Source: Theocolax elegans
Taxonomy: Eukaryota; Arthropoda; Insecta; Hymenoptera; Cerocephalidae
Direction of reading: 5' to 3'
NCBI GenBank assembly: GCA_026168455.1
Contig: CM047425.1
Coordinates: 88,849,580 to 88,913,579 of the forward strand
Length of the DNA stretch: 64,000 nt
Shown here: positions 41,301 through 52,605 of the stretch, in pieces
Layout: each line of letters begins with the position of its first letter
Numbering within the stretch: position 1 is the stretch's first letter
Notes under the pieces: model-generated
The model's database searches: none
Told to the model about the DNA's origin: nothing
What the model saw: only the letters and a program-made list of their open reading frames with translations
Position numbers and translations under genes: made by a program

Positions 41301-44300
41301 TTTTTAAACAGCTTGGACTTTTTGATTTTGACTTATTTGACGCAAGAACTAATTTTATTCTACCTTTTAACTGTTACCAATATTGATTTATTTTTATTTA
41401 TAATGTTAATTTTATATCGTTTCATGTTATATAAAATATAACGTATACACAATTGAATGTATACTCCTAAAACGAAAATATTTGTTTATTTAATATATCC
41501 ACATACATTTTCCTCGCTCGATTTTTCAATAAAATTTCATTTTAAAATTCATGAAAATCCTTCATAACCATATACTTGTCAGGCTTAGAATTTCTCATAT
41601 TCGGTTTTGTATCGCGAAGCATCGTTTTCGTAGAATGTCAACTGATTTAAAACCGAGAATAACGTCGTAGCGTTATATATTATTTTTAGTATCGGGCAAG
41701 GTTAAAGTGGACGCGACTCCCCCATACAAACGCGAAGGGGGCAAATAGAGAAGAGTTGACCACACGTGCGCTCCGGAATTCAGTTCACTTTTTTTTAAGA
41801 TTAGAATTATTACGGATTATAAAAAATGAGGGTACAATATTTAATTATATAGTTCATGTTCTACTTATTTTATATAAATGTTTCTATTACATATTGTCAA
41901 TTAAACCATGATATGTGACTCTATATAATTATTCAAAATCGGTAGAAATAAAACGACGTGATTAAATTACGATTAACGGGATGTCGAACCCAAGTTAGAG
42001 GGATCTACACCTGTCAACATAAGAATTATGTCGGAAATATTGAATTAAAAATTTTTAAAAATTCTTATAGATAATTTATAACAAAAGCGAGGGCATGGCG
42101 TTTTGATTTTGTAAGAAAAAATAAATTTATTAATAAGAATTGTATAAACAATTTTCGGTCGGTAATTATTGATCTAAAAAGGCATGAATTTTCAACGCAA
42201 AATTCAAAATTAAATTACAGATTTAAATTTATCGTTTTATCAATCGGTATCAACGTATTAAGATTTTTCTTAAATATTACGTTTATTTAATGAAAAAGGG
42301 GATGCTTATGTAAATTAAGCGATTTAGCAATTTTCCGCGCGTACACTTCAGAAACAATTAGGTGACAACGATAAATTTCACTTTTTATTATGTTTTAATG
42401 TAAAAATTAATTTTTAATATTAGATAATGTATTCTAAAATTGTTCTCCTACAGATCAAACAAATTTATAATAAATGTTAAAACATTAATGATTAATTGGA
42501 GGTGTAAACATCTTTTGTTTGAAATTTATTTTAACTTGGATGTTTATTATATATACGAGGTTTATTATATATATATGAGTGGTTCTCTGTGACATCGAAG
42601 ATGAAAAAAATAAATATTGCTATAACTGTGGGAATATGTTTTAGAGGTATCCAGTAGTTCTCCTGAATTTTTTCAGATTTTTTCGGGGCCATTATTTTAA
42701 GTTACAGAGAGTCAAAGTTGACATTTTAGCACTTTTTTGCATTATATGCCCATTTTCATGAATTTTTAGCTCCCAGGGGATGCATTTTTCACTAAAAACA
42801 TAAGTATGACTTTTTTTGTAAAATTTTCTGAACTTTTCATTAAAAATACTTTTAAAGACATAAATGTATGCTGTCACACTCTTGTAAGCCATTTAAACCT
42901 TAAATAGTGAAAATCAGCAATTCTGCTCCGGACTCTGGTAACCTAATACTGTCTAAAAGATGTCTTTTTATAGTTAGAAACTACCTATAAATTTCCAGAG
43001 TGGGTCTAAATCATTAAGATCACTTATGGTCAAAATATCTGGGAAAAGTGAGCGAAATATTAATAGAAATGTATATTTGTTGCCTTATAACGATAAATCT
43101 ATTAACATGATCATTGCAAAAAAATTCATGCACTTACCTTGGAGTGGTAGAAAAGTATCTCCACTTGTTTCAGTATCCATCTAATCCCCCGTAAGCTACT
43201 AAAAATAGAAATATTATTATACAATTATAAAAAATTAATTTTTAAACATATATATATACGCCCTTTGATAAATATGATTACATTATTTAAATATAAATAT
43301 TGTAATGTAAAGTTTAATGTAAAATATTTAATACAAGTATGCGAGAATCAAGCCTTTCGGATATGTGTAGTTTATACTGCTTTTTCTATCAAAATGCAGA
43401 CTCTACTTTATGAACTAATTTGAGCATGCTAAGTGTCATTTTCCCACACAATTTAACAAGAATACTGCGCGAAGTGTGGTGCAGTGAGAAGAAGGTTGTC
43501 TACGTAAATTAGTCGACAAAACACAGCTATACGTACACTGTTACGAAAAATCAATTTTATTACTTTTAAGTATATTATACAAATTAGTCTGATATACAAA
43601 TTCAAACATTTTGATCATATTTAATTAATTAATCTTGAGGTGCAATATGAATTTACACGTTACCTGGACAACTTTTAAATTCCATTCGCAGAAACTAATA
43701 TATATTAAAGTAACGTACTCTCTAATCGAAGAAGATAAAACGTAATATTAATAATAAAAATATTACGTCTAAAGTAAACCAAATATGCTGCTTTAAAACT
43801 TGTAAAAATGCATCGAATTCATTTGTTTTCCACGCGCAAACAATATGCGATCTTGTTTCAAATTTGACAAGTATTATACAGTTGCATATATACACGCTGC
43901 ACATTTATGCTTGTGACCAACATACAAGAGACAATGTAACGACCTTGTCTGTTTCTGATATTACTCGAGAAAGAATATATTTTTTTTTTTTTTTTTTTTT
44001 TGTTATTTAACGTCGCTCTATTTATGCTGCCAGGGCTAATCAGCGACGGAGGTGAACGGTGTGTCTGTAAACAAAGCACATGTAGTTGAAACAGTGGTGC
44101 TTGTGTCCATCGGAAGATATCATCGGTCACTGTAATTAGTCTAATAATTACAGTTTCCTGTCCTCCCGATGGAACCACCGCGATCCTCTTTACATCTTCG
44201 CGTCCCTAACGTTCCCTATAGTTCAGATGCCCGTGCCTCTGATGCACTGACAAGTGCACGAAACGCACGCGCACCTGAACTGGCGTCACATTATAGTGAC

Positions 44301-47300
44301 ACGCCGAGCCACTGAGTCGCGGTGTTCGAAAAATGTACATGAAAAAATTTTCAGAGGTACACGTCTGGGATCGAACCCATGACCCTCGGTGTGAGAGTCG
44401 GGAGCTCTACCCATGAGCCACCGCGGCTCAGAGAAAGAATATATTAATTTAATTAAATTGCTACATGTATTCTGATACATTAAATTAGCAAATTAAAAAA
44501 CATTAGCTTTTATCCAGATGAAAGAATTCAATACGATTATATTTTATTAATTTTTGTTAAGTATAATATAGAATTTGACAAATCAATACAGAGATAATTT
44601 ATCTGTAACATTTGTTCTGACAGCATAGATAATTGTGGAAAAAAAGATCATTAACTTAAAAATTATGATGATTTCTTTAAGGAGACCAGCCATTGTTTAA
44701 ATTGAAGTTAAGCTATTCTATTTTAATAATTAATAATTTTTTTCATCGGAATTGAAAACATTTCTTAATTATTTAAACAAATTATATTAGTATTAACTTT
44801 TATATAAAATTTTTTTGGACAATTTATATGCAAGATAACTATTTTAATTAATTATGAGACTTCATATATACTCTGATTTTTTACCTTACTGGACTTACCG
44901 CAGGATATCGCAGGAACCACTTCATCGAATAGGCTGAAATTTTAACAGTAATTTTTAAATATAGTTTTAATCTACTTGAGCGGAACAGACTATGTTAACA
45001 TTGTAATAAAAATATTATTCGTACCAAATTAATTACAAAAATTTAAAAAATACATAATACAGTTAAATAATTTTTTTTCACGAACATTTAGATTTTTATT
45101 GAAATTCTGGCCCGCTTAAGTGGATTTAAATCTTAAAAATTTAAAAGTTATTGATAATATTTCAGCCTATTCAATGAAATGGTTCCTGAGATACCCTGCG
45201 GTAAGTCCATTATGGAAAAAAATTAAGGTACGGAGTCTCATAATTAATTAATATACTTTTATAACATATAAATTGGCCAACAATTTTTAAATAAAAGTTA
45301 ACAATAATAAAATAAAAAAATGTTTTGAATTGTTATGATAAAAATTTTTGATTGTTATTGAATAGCTTTTTCTTCAATTTTAACTCTGGCTGGTCCCCTT
45401 AAAAGAATTTTAACTTTTGGTTCATTTATTAAAATAGTTAAAGCGCATAGATTTACTATATGCTTTTAACACAGTAACTATTCAACTGTACTTTTATTGT
45501 TTACCATTAAATCCAAAATTTTCTGTTGTTATAATTATTTTGTTAAATAATGTAAATTGTGTATTGAAATAAATATAATGGTAAAATTACGAAAATCTAT
45601 AGATACACGAACACTATAAAAATGATATGCAAATTTACAAAAACTTATTGGTACTAAATATACCTAAAAAGATTCATCTATAATATTCAAACCAAGCAGA
45701 AAAGCGTACTTACTATTGTAATAATATTTTTTAGCCAACATTCCATTCCGCAATTCGAAAATAAAAATCTAAATACAAGCAGTTATTCCGAAAAAATATC
45801 TTAAATAGGTTATTAGGTCGATTGCTTCGATTGTGGGTAAACTTGAAATTCTATGTCAACCTCCATCTTTTGTGTCTGCGTACAGAGGCAAATGAACGTT
45901 CGTATCTATACACATTCATTGAAATGCGAAGTCATATTTTTTTCCGAACACAAAAGAATTCGAATTAGTTTCCGTAAGAATCGGTAATGAAAATATACGC
46001 GGAATCGTACAGGCAAATAATGTCAAACCTAAAATGAAGATTGATTAACTTTCTTAAAAATAGCTTTAATTAAAAATTATTTTTTTGCGTTTGCGGTATT
46101 TAGTTATATATCGATCGCGAGAGGAGTGTGTAGGGCCTCCAATTTTCCGCGTCCGAAGAGAGCAGTGATATAAATATCCATGTAGAAACCGAGAAGGTTA
46201 GCGGTCGTAGTTCAAGGTAAATCGTATATTCGCTGGATCCAATTACACTCTTGTGAATCATTTTCCTAAATTTTCCGATCGACATTTTTCAAATACGCGT
46301 TACAATTATCGGTAAATGCTATGTAATCGCATTATGCAATCATTTGCTAACTGTGAGTTACAATTTTTTGTTATATATTTATCTAATTATAGGTATTGCA
46401 CAATGAAATGATGCGTTTAATATTATACTGTATATATCTAATCTACTTAATTTTATGTGTTAGAAAAACGTTTAAAAATACGTATACGTGATAATTTATT
46501 CTTTTATTTAATATTATACTTATCGAAATGTATGAAAAGTTCTTATAACAAGAATATTATTTTTTAATAATAATACGTGAAAAGTTTCTTAATTTTTTGT
46601 CATTATTAAATAAATTTACTGTTGCGCGGTTCACTAATTTTGGTTGCAAATGATCACTGGAATGAATAAAGTGTTTATTATAAAAAAATGTTAATTCGCA
46701 GAACATTATTATTTAAATAAATTATTACAAAAAGAGAAAAGTGTAATATATATATAATCATTGGTTCTACTTAGCCAACCGTAACTAATCTAGTGATAAG
46801 ATCGGACAAAAACCGGCACATCGGGAAATTCCGCAGTTAATAGTGCTCGTATAACCGATTGATTGTCGCGAAAATTTCCACTTTTCTTAACCCAGAAAGC
46901 TCATAACATTTATTTTTCTTGCGCGTATACATCCGAGCAAACAATTGAGCAATTATTCCTATAAGATGCGAAAAAAAAAACAAGTCACCCAGACGACGCA
47001 ATTAAACTTTTCAGTTGCGCTGATGAGCTTCTACAGACGTTCCAGTCAGTCTTCACTGATGATGAAATGTTGACTATTCCTTACCGACTTATTTCTTTTG
47101 TTATCTGAACCGTGTTTACGTACTAATTTACGTTGCTTGATATTTTTATTTTTTATCTGCAGGAGGATTCATTCATTTCGCTTTCGATTATTTACTTTGG
47201 CACAGTTGTGTACGCCTATATTGAATAATACATTAGATAAAAATTTATATATATGTTATTTTTTATTAGAATTGTAGTCAAATAAAATAATACATCTTTG

Positions 47301-48093
47301 ATTATAAATTTTAGAATTATGATTAAATTATAATAGTAGGGTTAGCACGTATATCGTTTTTAACGTATCACTGTCGATGTATATATCGATCTAATCGTGG
47401 TTAAACTAACGTACATTAACAATTGGTACTATAAATCCATAATTTAACTCATAAATATTAAGTACAAATTAAAAATTAATATTAAACGTTTAATAAAAAA
47501 TAATTAACACGTGTAACTTCAAAATCCATTTTAGCAAATAATTATTTTATAATATATAATATCGGTCTCTCCGAACTAAATGCTTTACTTTAGAATAAAG
47601 CAGGCCGCCTATTGTATATTAGATACTATATATTATATACACATATACATATCATCGAACGATAAATTCATTTTTGTTTTAAATAAATATTTTTGTTATT
47701 AATGTATACAAATTTTTTCCATCCATGGAACTTATACTCGCAAGATCACAAAATCTTTATTTATAATTGCTAAATATTTCATTTGTATACATTAGAGTTC
47801 AATCGAGACTCAAAGTTTAAGAAAACATAAAAAAACTATTAGGTATACTGAATACAAGTCAATATAGGAACAAAAATAAACTATTTATGTTTTCAGGGTT
47901 CATGCGCGACGTGACTGGGAGTTACAACGTCTGTTTCCTATTCATGGGCACGTGTATGGTCCTGGGCGGATTGCCATTGCTGATCGTCTCGGGTGACCCC
48001 GAAACCAAGACCTCGGAGACCAAGATAATGCCCAACATTGTCGAGGAAGGCAAAGTTGAGCCCAAGGTTATCGCAACCTCGACGAAGGAGTGA
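20398..48093 (+). CDS. Monocarboxylate transporter-like protein (SLC16, major facilitator superfamily)
   Basis: Proton-coupled or facilitative carrier for monocarboxylates or related small solutes; membrane protein with 12 predicted segments. Coding exons: 20398-20648, 21906-22339, 34909-35052, 35474-35872, 36946-37108, 37975-38385, 38816-39036, 47897-48093. All junctions are GT/AG, phases match, total 2220 nt (739 aa plus stop). A ~165-residue cytosolic N-terminus carries a Lys/Arg cluster (about 145-163) just before the SLC16 signature DGGYGW at 170-175. TM1 keeps the family lysine (K193, SYGVLY following). TM8 has AFDLCGRLGLGWLSD with D576 and R580, matching the Asp/Arg pair of MCT1. A ~120-residue Ser-rich loop separates TM6 and TM7. 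ATG 20398 is the first in frame after a TGA. AATAAA signals are at 48565-48570 and 48655-48660. The subfamily (MCT9/12/14-like) and substrate are not resolved. Confidence 0.93.
20649..21905 (+). other. Transporter intron 1
   Basis: AT-rich intron from donor GTAACT to acceptor ATTGCAG. No other feature is seen. Confidence 0.6.
22441..23253. mobile_element. Palindromic PIF/Harbinger-type MITE, copy 2 (with nested insert)
   Basis: Flanked by TTA at 22438-22440 and 23254-23256. The left end is CAAGGAGAATGTCACATCTC; the right end reads inward CCAGGAGAGTGTCGA. Without the 140-bp nested element (22806-22945) and its 3-bp duplication the length is 670 bp, matching copies 1 and 3. Both arms can pair along the whole element. 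It is inside transporter intron 2. Confidence 0.85.
22806..22945. mobile_element. Nested 140-bp MITE
   Basis: Inserted in copy 2 of the larger element, with ends CCCTAGTAGAATTTTGAGCA and, inward from the right, CCCTAGTAGAAATTGAGCAT. The flanking TAT at 22803-22805 and 22946-22948 occurs once at the matching position of copies 1 and 3, so it is a true 3-bp target duplication. It is younger than its host. The superfamily is not assigned. Confidence 0.8.
27385..27818. mobile_element. 434-bp near-perfect foldback element
   Basis: Left arm from TTCCAATCTCAAGGTTAATG and right arm ending in its complement at 27818 pair almost perfectly for about 200 bp, around a ~45-nt AT-rich centre. No clear target duplication can be seen at the borders, so the transposon class is open; it could also be a recent inverted duplication. 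It lies in transporter intron 2 and would give a very stable RNA hairpin. Confidence 0.8.
29149..29395. mobile_element. 247-bp MITE with TA target duplication
   Basis: Ends are CACTCACAAAAATGATTT and its complement AAATCATTTTTGTGAGTG, with extended similarity (AATTCTTCTCAAAT against ATTTGAGAAGAATT) over about 45 bp per side. TA flanks at 29147-29148 and 29396-29397 fit a Tc1/mariner-type non-autonomous element. There is no coding capacity. It lies in transporter intron 2. Confidence 0.8.
31900..32364 (+). other. Intronic ORF of 154 codons, status unclear
   Basis: ATG-initiated ORF in the sense strand of transporter intron 2. The first ~90 codons lie in a GC-richer patch (31950-32160) and the rest is low-complexity and hydrophobic. 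The opposite strand is also open over the patch. There are no splice sites that would add it to the transporter in a consistent phase, and no family match that I recognise. It could be a decayed transposon or retained gene fragment. Confidence 0.15.
35053..35473 (+). other. Transporter intron 3
   Basis: Short AT-rich intron (GTAAGA to ACACAG). Nothing else is seen. Confidence 0.6.
35873..36945 (+). other. Transporter intron 4
   Basis: Intron in the central cytosolic loop region of the protein. It is largely occupied by copy 3 of the palindromic MITE. Confidence 0.6.
36155..36834. mobile_element. Palindromic PIF/Harbinger-type MITE, copy 3
   Basis: A 680-bp element with TAA at 36152-36154 and 36835-36837. 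Left end CAAGGAGAGTTTTACATCTC; right end inward TAAGGACAGTGTCACATCTC. Both ends have point changes relative to copies 1 and 2. It lies in transporter intron 4. The small ORFs on both strands here come from the palindrome. Confidence 0.85.
37109..37974 (+). other. Transporter intron 5
   Basis: AT-rich intron; the donor is the weaker GTTTAT. No other feature is seen. Confidence 0.55.
38386..38815 (+). other. Transporter intron 6
   Basis: AT-rich intron from GTAAAT to ATATCAG. No other feature is seen. Confidence 0.6.
39281..39653. mobile_element. Candidate 373-bp element with short TIR
   Basis: Begins TGTGATACCCA and ends with its exact complement TGGGTATCACA. It contains two direct copies of ACCGTTACAGAGCG about 180 bp apart, in similar surroundings. 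No clear target duplication. A diverged relative at about 41982-42250 shares CCCAAGTTA and GGTCGGTAAT blocks in the same order, which supports a dispersed repeat family. Confidence 0.5.
41982..42250. repeat. Diverged relative of the 39281-39653 repeat
   Basis: Shares an opening block (ACCCAAGTTAGAGGGATCTA here, ACCCAAGTTACAGGAACCTA there) and a TTTTCGGTCGGTAAT / TTTTTGGTCGGTAAT block in the same order and spacing. The ends are eroded. Confidence 0.4.
42900..43180 (-). other. Possible two-exon antisense micro-ORF
   Basis: Minus exon 43180-43138 starts with ATG and reads MDTETSGDTFLPLQ, ending at a consensus donor GTAAGTG. A minus exon 42934-42900 follows an AG acceptor (ACCAG) in matching phase, reads ESGAELLIFTI and then stops. 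Joined length is 78 nt (25 codons plus stop). It lies antisense within transporter intron 7. Splice signals are good at the donor and moderate at the acceptor. A short coincidental match is quite possible. Confidence 0.2.
43982..44430 (-). mobile_element. tRNA-derived SINE with poly(A) tail
   Basis: Read on the minus strand it starts with GAGCCGCGGTGGCTCATGGG (A-box-like, D-arm GCTC/GAGC pairing). A B-box GGTTCGATCCC in a T-arm-like stem follows, then a ~330-bp body and a poly(A) tail (the T run at about 43981-44001). The perfect 15-bp target duplication GAGAAAGAATATATT is at 43967-43981 and 44431-44445. The tRNA-like anticodon stem is degenerate. It was inserted antisense in transporter intron 7. 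The minus-strand ORF at 44286-44480 is translated SINE, not a gene. Confidence 0.9.
44681..45398. mobile_element. 718-bp foldback element with TTAA target duplication
   Basis: Flanked by TTAA at 44677-44680 and 45399-45402. Ends are GGAGACCAGCCA and, inward from the right, GGGGACCAGCCA. Internal blocks also pair (GACTTACCGCAGGATATCGC against its near-complement at about 45188-45208), so it is palindromic throughout. TTAA duplications occur with piggyBac-type elements, but the termini do not start with the usual CCC, so the class is open. Confidence 0.75.
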
Positions 48094-50510
48094 ACGAAAC
48101 TTATACATTCATACCCGCGCAATCTGTCCGGGCGTTTTTATTAATCCCGAGTGATGCATTCATAGTTTATTAAATAAGAAGTAAACTTATAGGAAAATTT
48201 AGAACGTAACCCCATGTTATAATTATTTTTTTCTATAAACAAATGCAGAATGGGATGTGAAAAAGTTCGAAAAAGCATTACATTGCCAGTATTACCTATA
48301 AAAAACATTGCTTCGTTATGTTACTATATATCTATGTATCTATCAGATATTCAGTAATTTCATTTTTCTCTACAAAAATTTCAACATTATTGGTTTTACG
48401 TACCGATGTAAATATGATACAGTGTGCAAAATTAATACAAGCATTGGTTTCAATTAATCACAACGTATAATGATAAATATTTGAAACACAACCTGAATAC
48501 GTCTTCGGTTTCTTGTTCAGAAATTGTTGAATTATATAGTATCAAAAAAAGAAGGTTGGTTTGTAATAAAGCATTTAAAATTTAATGCTTGTAACGTCAT
48601 ACAAGTTGTTTGTAAAAAAAGCTTGTACAAAACTTGTACGTTCCTAACAAGAAAAATAAATCAAAACTATTGCTTTACTAATTTTTGATGTAGAATATAT
48701 TAAAAAAGCGAAAATATATAAAAACATATACAAAAAAGTTATATTTTAAATTAGTATTTATTTACAGAAATGGAGACGTACGAATTTATTTCGCTGAAAC
48801 TTCAGTATTAATAAAATTTAATTAAATGCAAGTCATCAATAAGAATGAAGAATACGATAGAATTGTTTATTTAAAAAAATTATCATATTCATTTTACGAC
48901 TGAAATCAAATATAACTAGTACGTTATTCAAATTAAAAGTAAAGTAAGATTATTACGACTGCTTACAATAAATTTATTGATCTTGTACTGCGTTGGATTT
49001 ATAGAAAACATCATCTATACAAATACCAATTCTAGTAAAAGTACAAAAAAACCATTATCTATCCGACTGATTATACTTTTTCTCATCCCAAAAATTTTAT
49101 AAATTATCTTTACACGTAGAATATAAACATCACACGAGTGTTCGCATAAACATTTTAAATTTGAGAAACAGAAAAACAAGTCCGGGCAGAATGCGTTGCC
49201 TCAATTTTCCAACGTAAAGAATGACAACGTTATGATGTTTATCAGGGTTTATATAGATCTACGCGCGTGGCGTTAAGAATTAAATGATATATGGTTCACT
49301 TTATTCGGCGAGCTTGCACTGAGTAATATTTATATATACATATATATACCCTGGGAACATTTAACCAGGGCTCTTAATTCCTGCCATACAACAATCAAAT
49401 GATTCGGTCCTTGTTTTCACTAATAAATTTTATGATTTTGCGTTTCTGAATCAATATGTACATTAAAGACAAATTGCTAATACATAGTTTGTTTTTCATA
49501 TTTTTAATTACTATAATAAAAATATTTAAAGTAACACAAAACGAAGAATTTTAAACGGTATCTACAATTATTTCGCAACAAATATTACTGTAACGTATAT
49601 GTAATAAAATGGCTAAAAGAGTCTAACTAGACTAATATTACAAAAAAGCAATATTTCATAATTTGTATACTCGTTAATTCTGTCATGTTGATTTATATTG
49701 TACATTCTAGTATAAAATTCTTCGATTCAAATTTGTTTTTATGCTTTTGTATGCGTTTTTTATATTTTTTTTTTAAGATAAATCTAAAGAAAATAATACT
49801 ATATTGAAGACAAAAAAATATGAGGATTATTTATCTAATTTTTATTTTTCAATAAAGGCAGTAATTAAGAGTTAAATAACTATTTACAAAAAATGTTCAG
49901 ATCTATTAACAAAAATGCTACAAAATCAATAAAAAACAATAGATTTTAATTGTTCAAGTATTACGTTATGACATTTAAATGTAATTTTTTGTTACTTAAA
50001 ACAGGCCAGAAATTATGTGCTTAATTATACTATTAAACGTGTAGTTGTTTTTATTAAAGATTAATTTAATGTAATGTTACATACGAAGAAAGTCATAAAA
50101 ATTTATATGTCTACTCTTTTATGGTTTTTTCGAGTTTTTATGTATATTTTTCTTAATGCATGCGTATTGATAGATGAATCTACAACGAATAATTCATCAA
50201 AATGAAATCGTTTCCTACAACTAAATTGAAGTAAACGCTTATTTTTCTAATACAGTAGTACTTACATGCATATACTATATACGTATTTACTTAGTATTGA
50301 AGAACTTAAGTTGAATAGACTTAGCTCATACATAAATATATGCTTTAACTTAATATGTATGTACTTAGGTACAACTTACTATTTAGATAAACGTTCACTA
50401 AAATTTAGTAATATCTTTATATACATTTAAATTTAATTGATGACATTTTAGTTTGTTGTGTTCTAGAGTGATATGTATACACACGTATTATTACAAAAAA
50501 ATGTACATTT

Positions 50511-50600
50511 AAGTATGTTTCACGCGTTCTTAAATTCCTTTCACACACACATATAATTATTTACATAATTGAGGATTTCAAGAAGGCGTGAAACATACTT
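50511..50600. ncRNA. Candidate miRNA-like hairpin
   Basis: Arms 50511-50539 and 50572-50600 pair at about 26 of 29 positions (AAGTATGTTTCACGC against GCGTGAAACATACTT) with scattered mismatches and a 32-nt loop. The total of 90 nt is the usual size and shape of an insect pre-miRNA, and pairing stops sharply outside the arms. I do not recognise a known miRNA. It lies about 2.4 kb past the transporter stop codon. Confidence 0.35.
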
Positions 50601-50637
50601 ATTTCTAAAAAGAAACAATCTGAACATTCTATAAAGA

Positions 50638-50660
50638 TATATATATATATATATATATAC
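50638..50660. repeat. TA microsatellite
   Basis: About eleven TA units shortly after the hairpin at 50511-50600. Confidence 0.85.
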
Positions 50661-51309
50661 CGATAAAAACGTGGTCGTACAACACGATGAATTAAGTAAT
50701 CGAATAGTCGAAGGGGATGAAAATTAAGTAACTCTCATTTTTCTTCGGATAAAATTATAAATGTGAAAGATAAAGTCACCAATAAAATTATTTTGGTAAT
50801 TATCAGTTACTGTTAAAATTAATAGCAATTAAGTGTTGACCGTTGCAAAACATGCAGGAAGTTTATACTTTAACATTTCATGAAATGTTTAAGTACTAAA
50901 TAAAAAGACCTCGAAAATATATTCGTCCAAAATATTAATTGAGGAATAATGAAAATACTATAGAAAGTATATCTTATTTATACCGATGGCGTACTTACCT
51001 AATTATGATTTGGAATAAAAAGTCATACTAAATACTTCACTGATTTTAGCGGTCGGCGGTTAAATACAATAATAAGAACAAAATAAAGAACCAAAAGTTA
51101 CAATATTTTTTGGTTTGCGGTGTAAATCTACTTAAAATAGTATAAGCCGAATGAAAAAGTAATGAACCTCTTGTTGGTCACATAAGATCATTTTAGAGAA
51201 TACTTACGTATATAATTCCACGCTGTATTCGTTAAAGAATGTTATCCCGCGTTTGAGAAGTGAATTATGTTTTGATTATTTATGATTTGGTAATTTATTA
51301 TGTTCATCG

Positions 51310-51537
51310 ATGATGCGCATAGTCGTTAATTGTGTGCTTTTTATCACATATTTATGTGCAGAGAATGGTATTGTCGCATTTGTTGCGGGTTTTGTAAAAG
51401 GATTTAGGTGTATCCCTTTGTTTAACCTGGGTATAATCCTATTGAAAGAATTAATCGAGTACATATTGATGTACACTCTTATACCTATTGCTGGCCTCAT
51501 AATGACGGTCTTATTTTATATTTTTATAAATATATAA
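51310..51537 (+). other. Small ORF for a 75-aa hydrophobic peptide
   Basis: ATG-initiated, with two likely membrane segments (about residues 3-31 and 42-74) and only a few charged residues between. Codons include many G/C-ending ones (GTC GCA, GTT GCG, GGC CTC) unlike the surroundings. The opposite strand is also open. No family is recognised. It could be a membrane micropeptide or a chance ORF. Confidence 0.2.
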
Positions 51538-52311
51538 TGCATTGTTTTGTCAGTGTGTACTTAGCGAGTTAGATAAATACAATTATTTTTTAGCGAATTT
51601 TCTGATAAGAAGAAGAAAATAATTTTAATAGGATATATGTTTATTATATGTGTATGACTTTTTTTTAATTATGCGTTAGTCTTTAATAAATGGCTTATTG
51701 AATAAAACGAGATGCTGAAAAGAAAAAGGTTCGATGTGCTTATTAACAAGTCTTTCAAAAATAAAATACGATGGTCTTGTTAAGTTTAAAATTAAGGTAC
51801 ACTTATCAGCATAGCGTTATAAAGTATCAGCGAATGAATTATGTTCCTCGATGTCGATAAAATTCAATAGTTGCATTGAAAATTAAATAAAAATGACAAA
51901 TAACATTAACAAAATAGGATGCACCTGAAACTTTCTACAAACTCCGTCAAAAGTAAATAAATGTATAAATTGCTTACTATACAGTAAGCGCATGTATCAA
52001 GAGTTACATTTGTTGTTCCGAAAGAAGCAAAAATTCTTTCTCGTAGAATCACCTTTTCCCCGTGGCATCACTAAATTCCATAATGACGAAACTCCGTATG
52101 TATATTTATACATATAGACGACTGCCGATCAATCAAACTGAAAATAAAGCCAAAATTTTTCGTATTTTAATGTTACAGTTGCGCATTACCACCTTCGCGT
52201 TTTATCAATGAAATACGCGATTTCATCTCATTGACTATATACGCTGAGCGTGTGTGATTATAATATGTACATTCGCATTTGAAAAGTCGTCAAATCAATA
52301 TAATATGCATA

Positions 52312-52605
52312 CCCAGAAAAGTGTTAATTATTAAAGATAAAAAAAAAATATGTATAAATTAACCTATACCTATCAAAATTAATCAATCGAAATTTATTTC
52401 GATTGGTTTCCATATTTTTACATAATTGATATATAAATATATAACGTTCCGATAATGAAATTATTTATTGAATTCGAATAAATAATTAATATGCAATTAC
52501 GATACTTGTACATTAATCTCTGTCTAGAATTATTACCAAAGTTGCAATTAAATTTTTATGTGAATTCAATAACTTGTATCGTAATCTGAACACACATTTT
52601 TCTGG
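52312..52605. repeat. Weak inverted-repeat element
   Basis: Ends CCCAGAAAAGTGTT and, inward from the right, CCCAGAAAAATGTGTGTT, with a further internal pair (ATTACGATACTTGTAC and TTGTATCGTAAT). No target duplication is visible. It may be an old MITE. Confidence 0.35.

Larger units (their letters stand above)
39037..47896 (+). other. Transporter intron 7 (8.9 kb)
   Basis: It separates the last transmembrane exon from the rest. It holds a repeat with TIR TGTGATACCCA (39281-39653) and a diverged relative near 41982-42250, a minus-strand micro-ORF (42900-43180), a SINE (43982-44430) and a TTAA-flanked foldback (44681-45398). GC-richer patches at 41690-41790 and 46100-46220 (the latter followed by a donor-like CAAG/GTAAAT) show no coding frame. 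Confidence 0.5.

Noticed and set aside
43982..44430. Functional tRNA gene
   Set aside because: D-arm and T-arm resemble a tRNA, but the anticodon stem does not pair and the unit has a long body, poly(A) tail and target duplication.
44286..44480. Minus-strand 64-codon ORF containing EPRWLMGRAPDSHTEGHG
   Set aside because: It is the tRNA-like head of the SINE read as protein; the residues come from the A- and B-box sequences.
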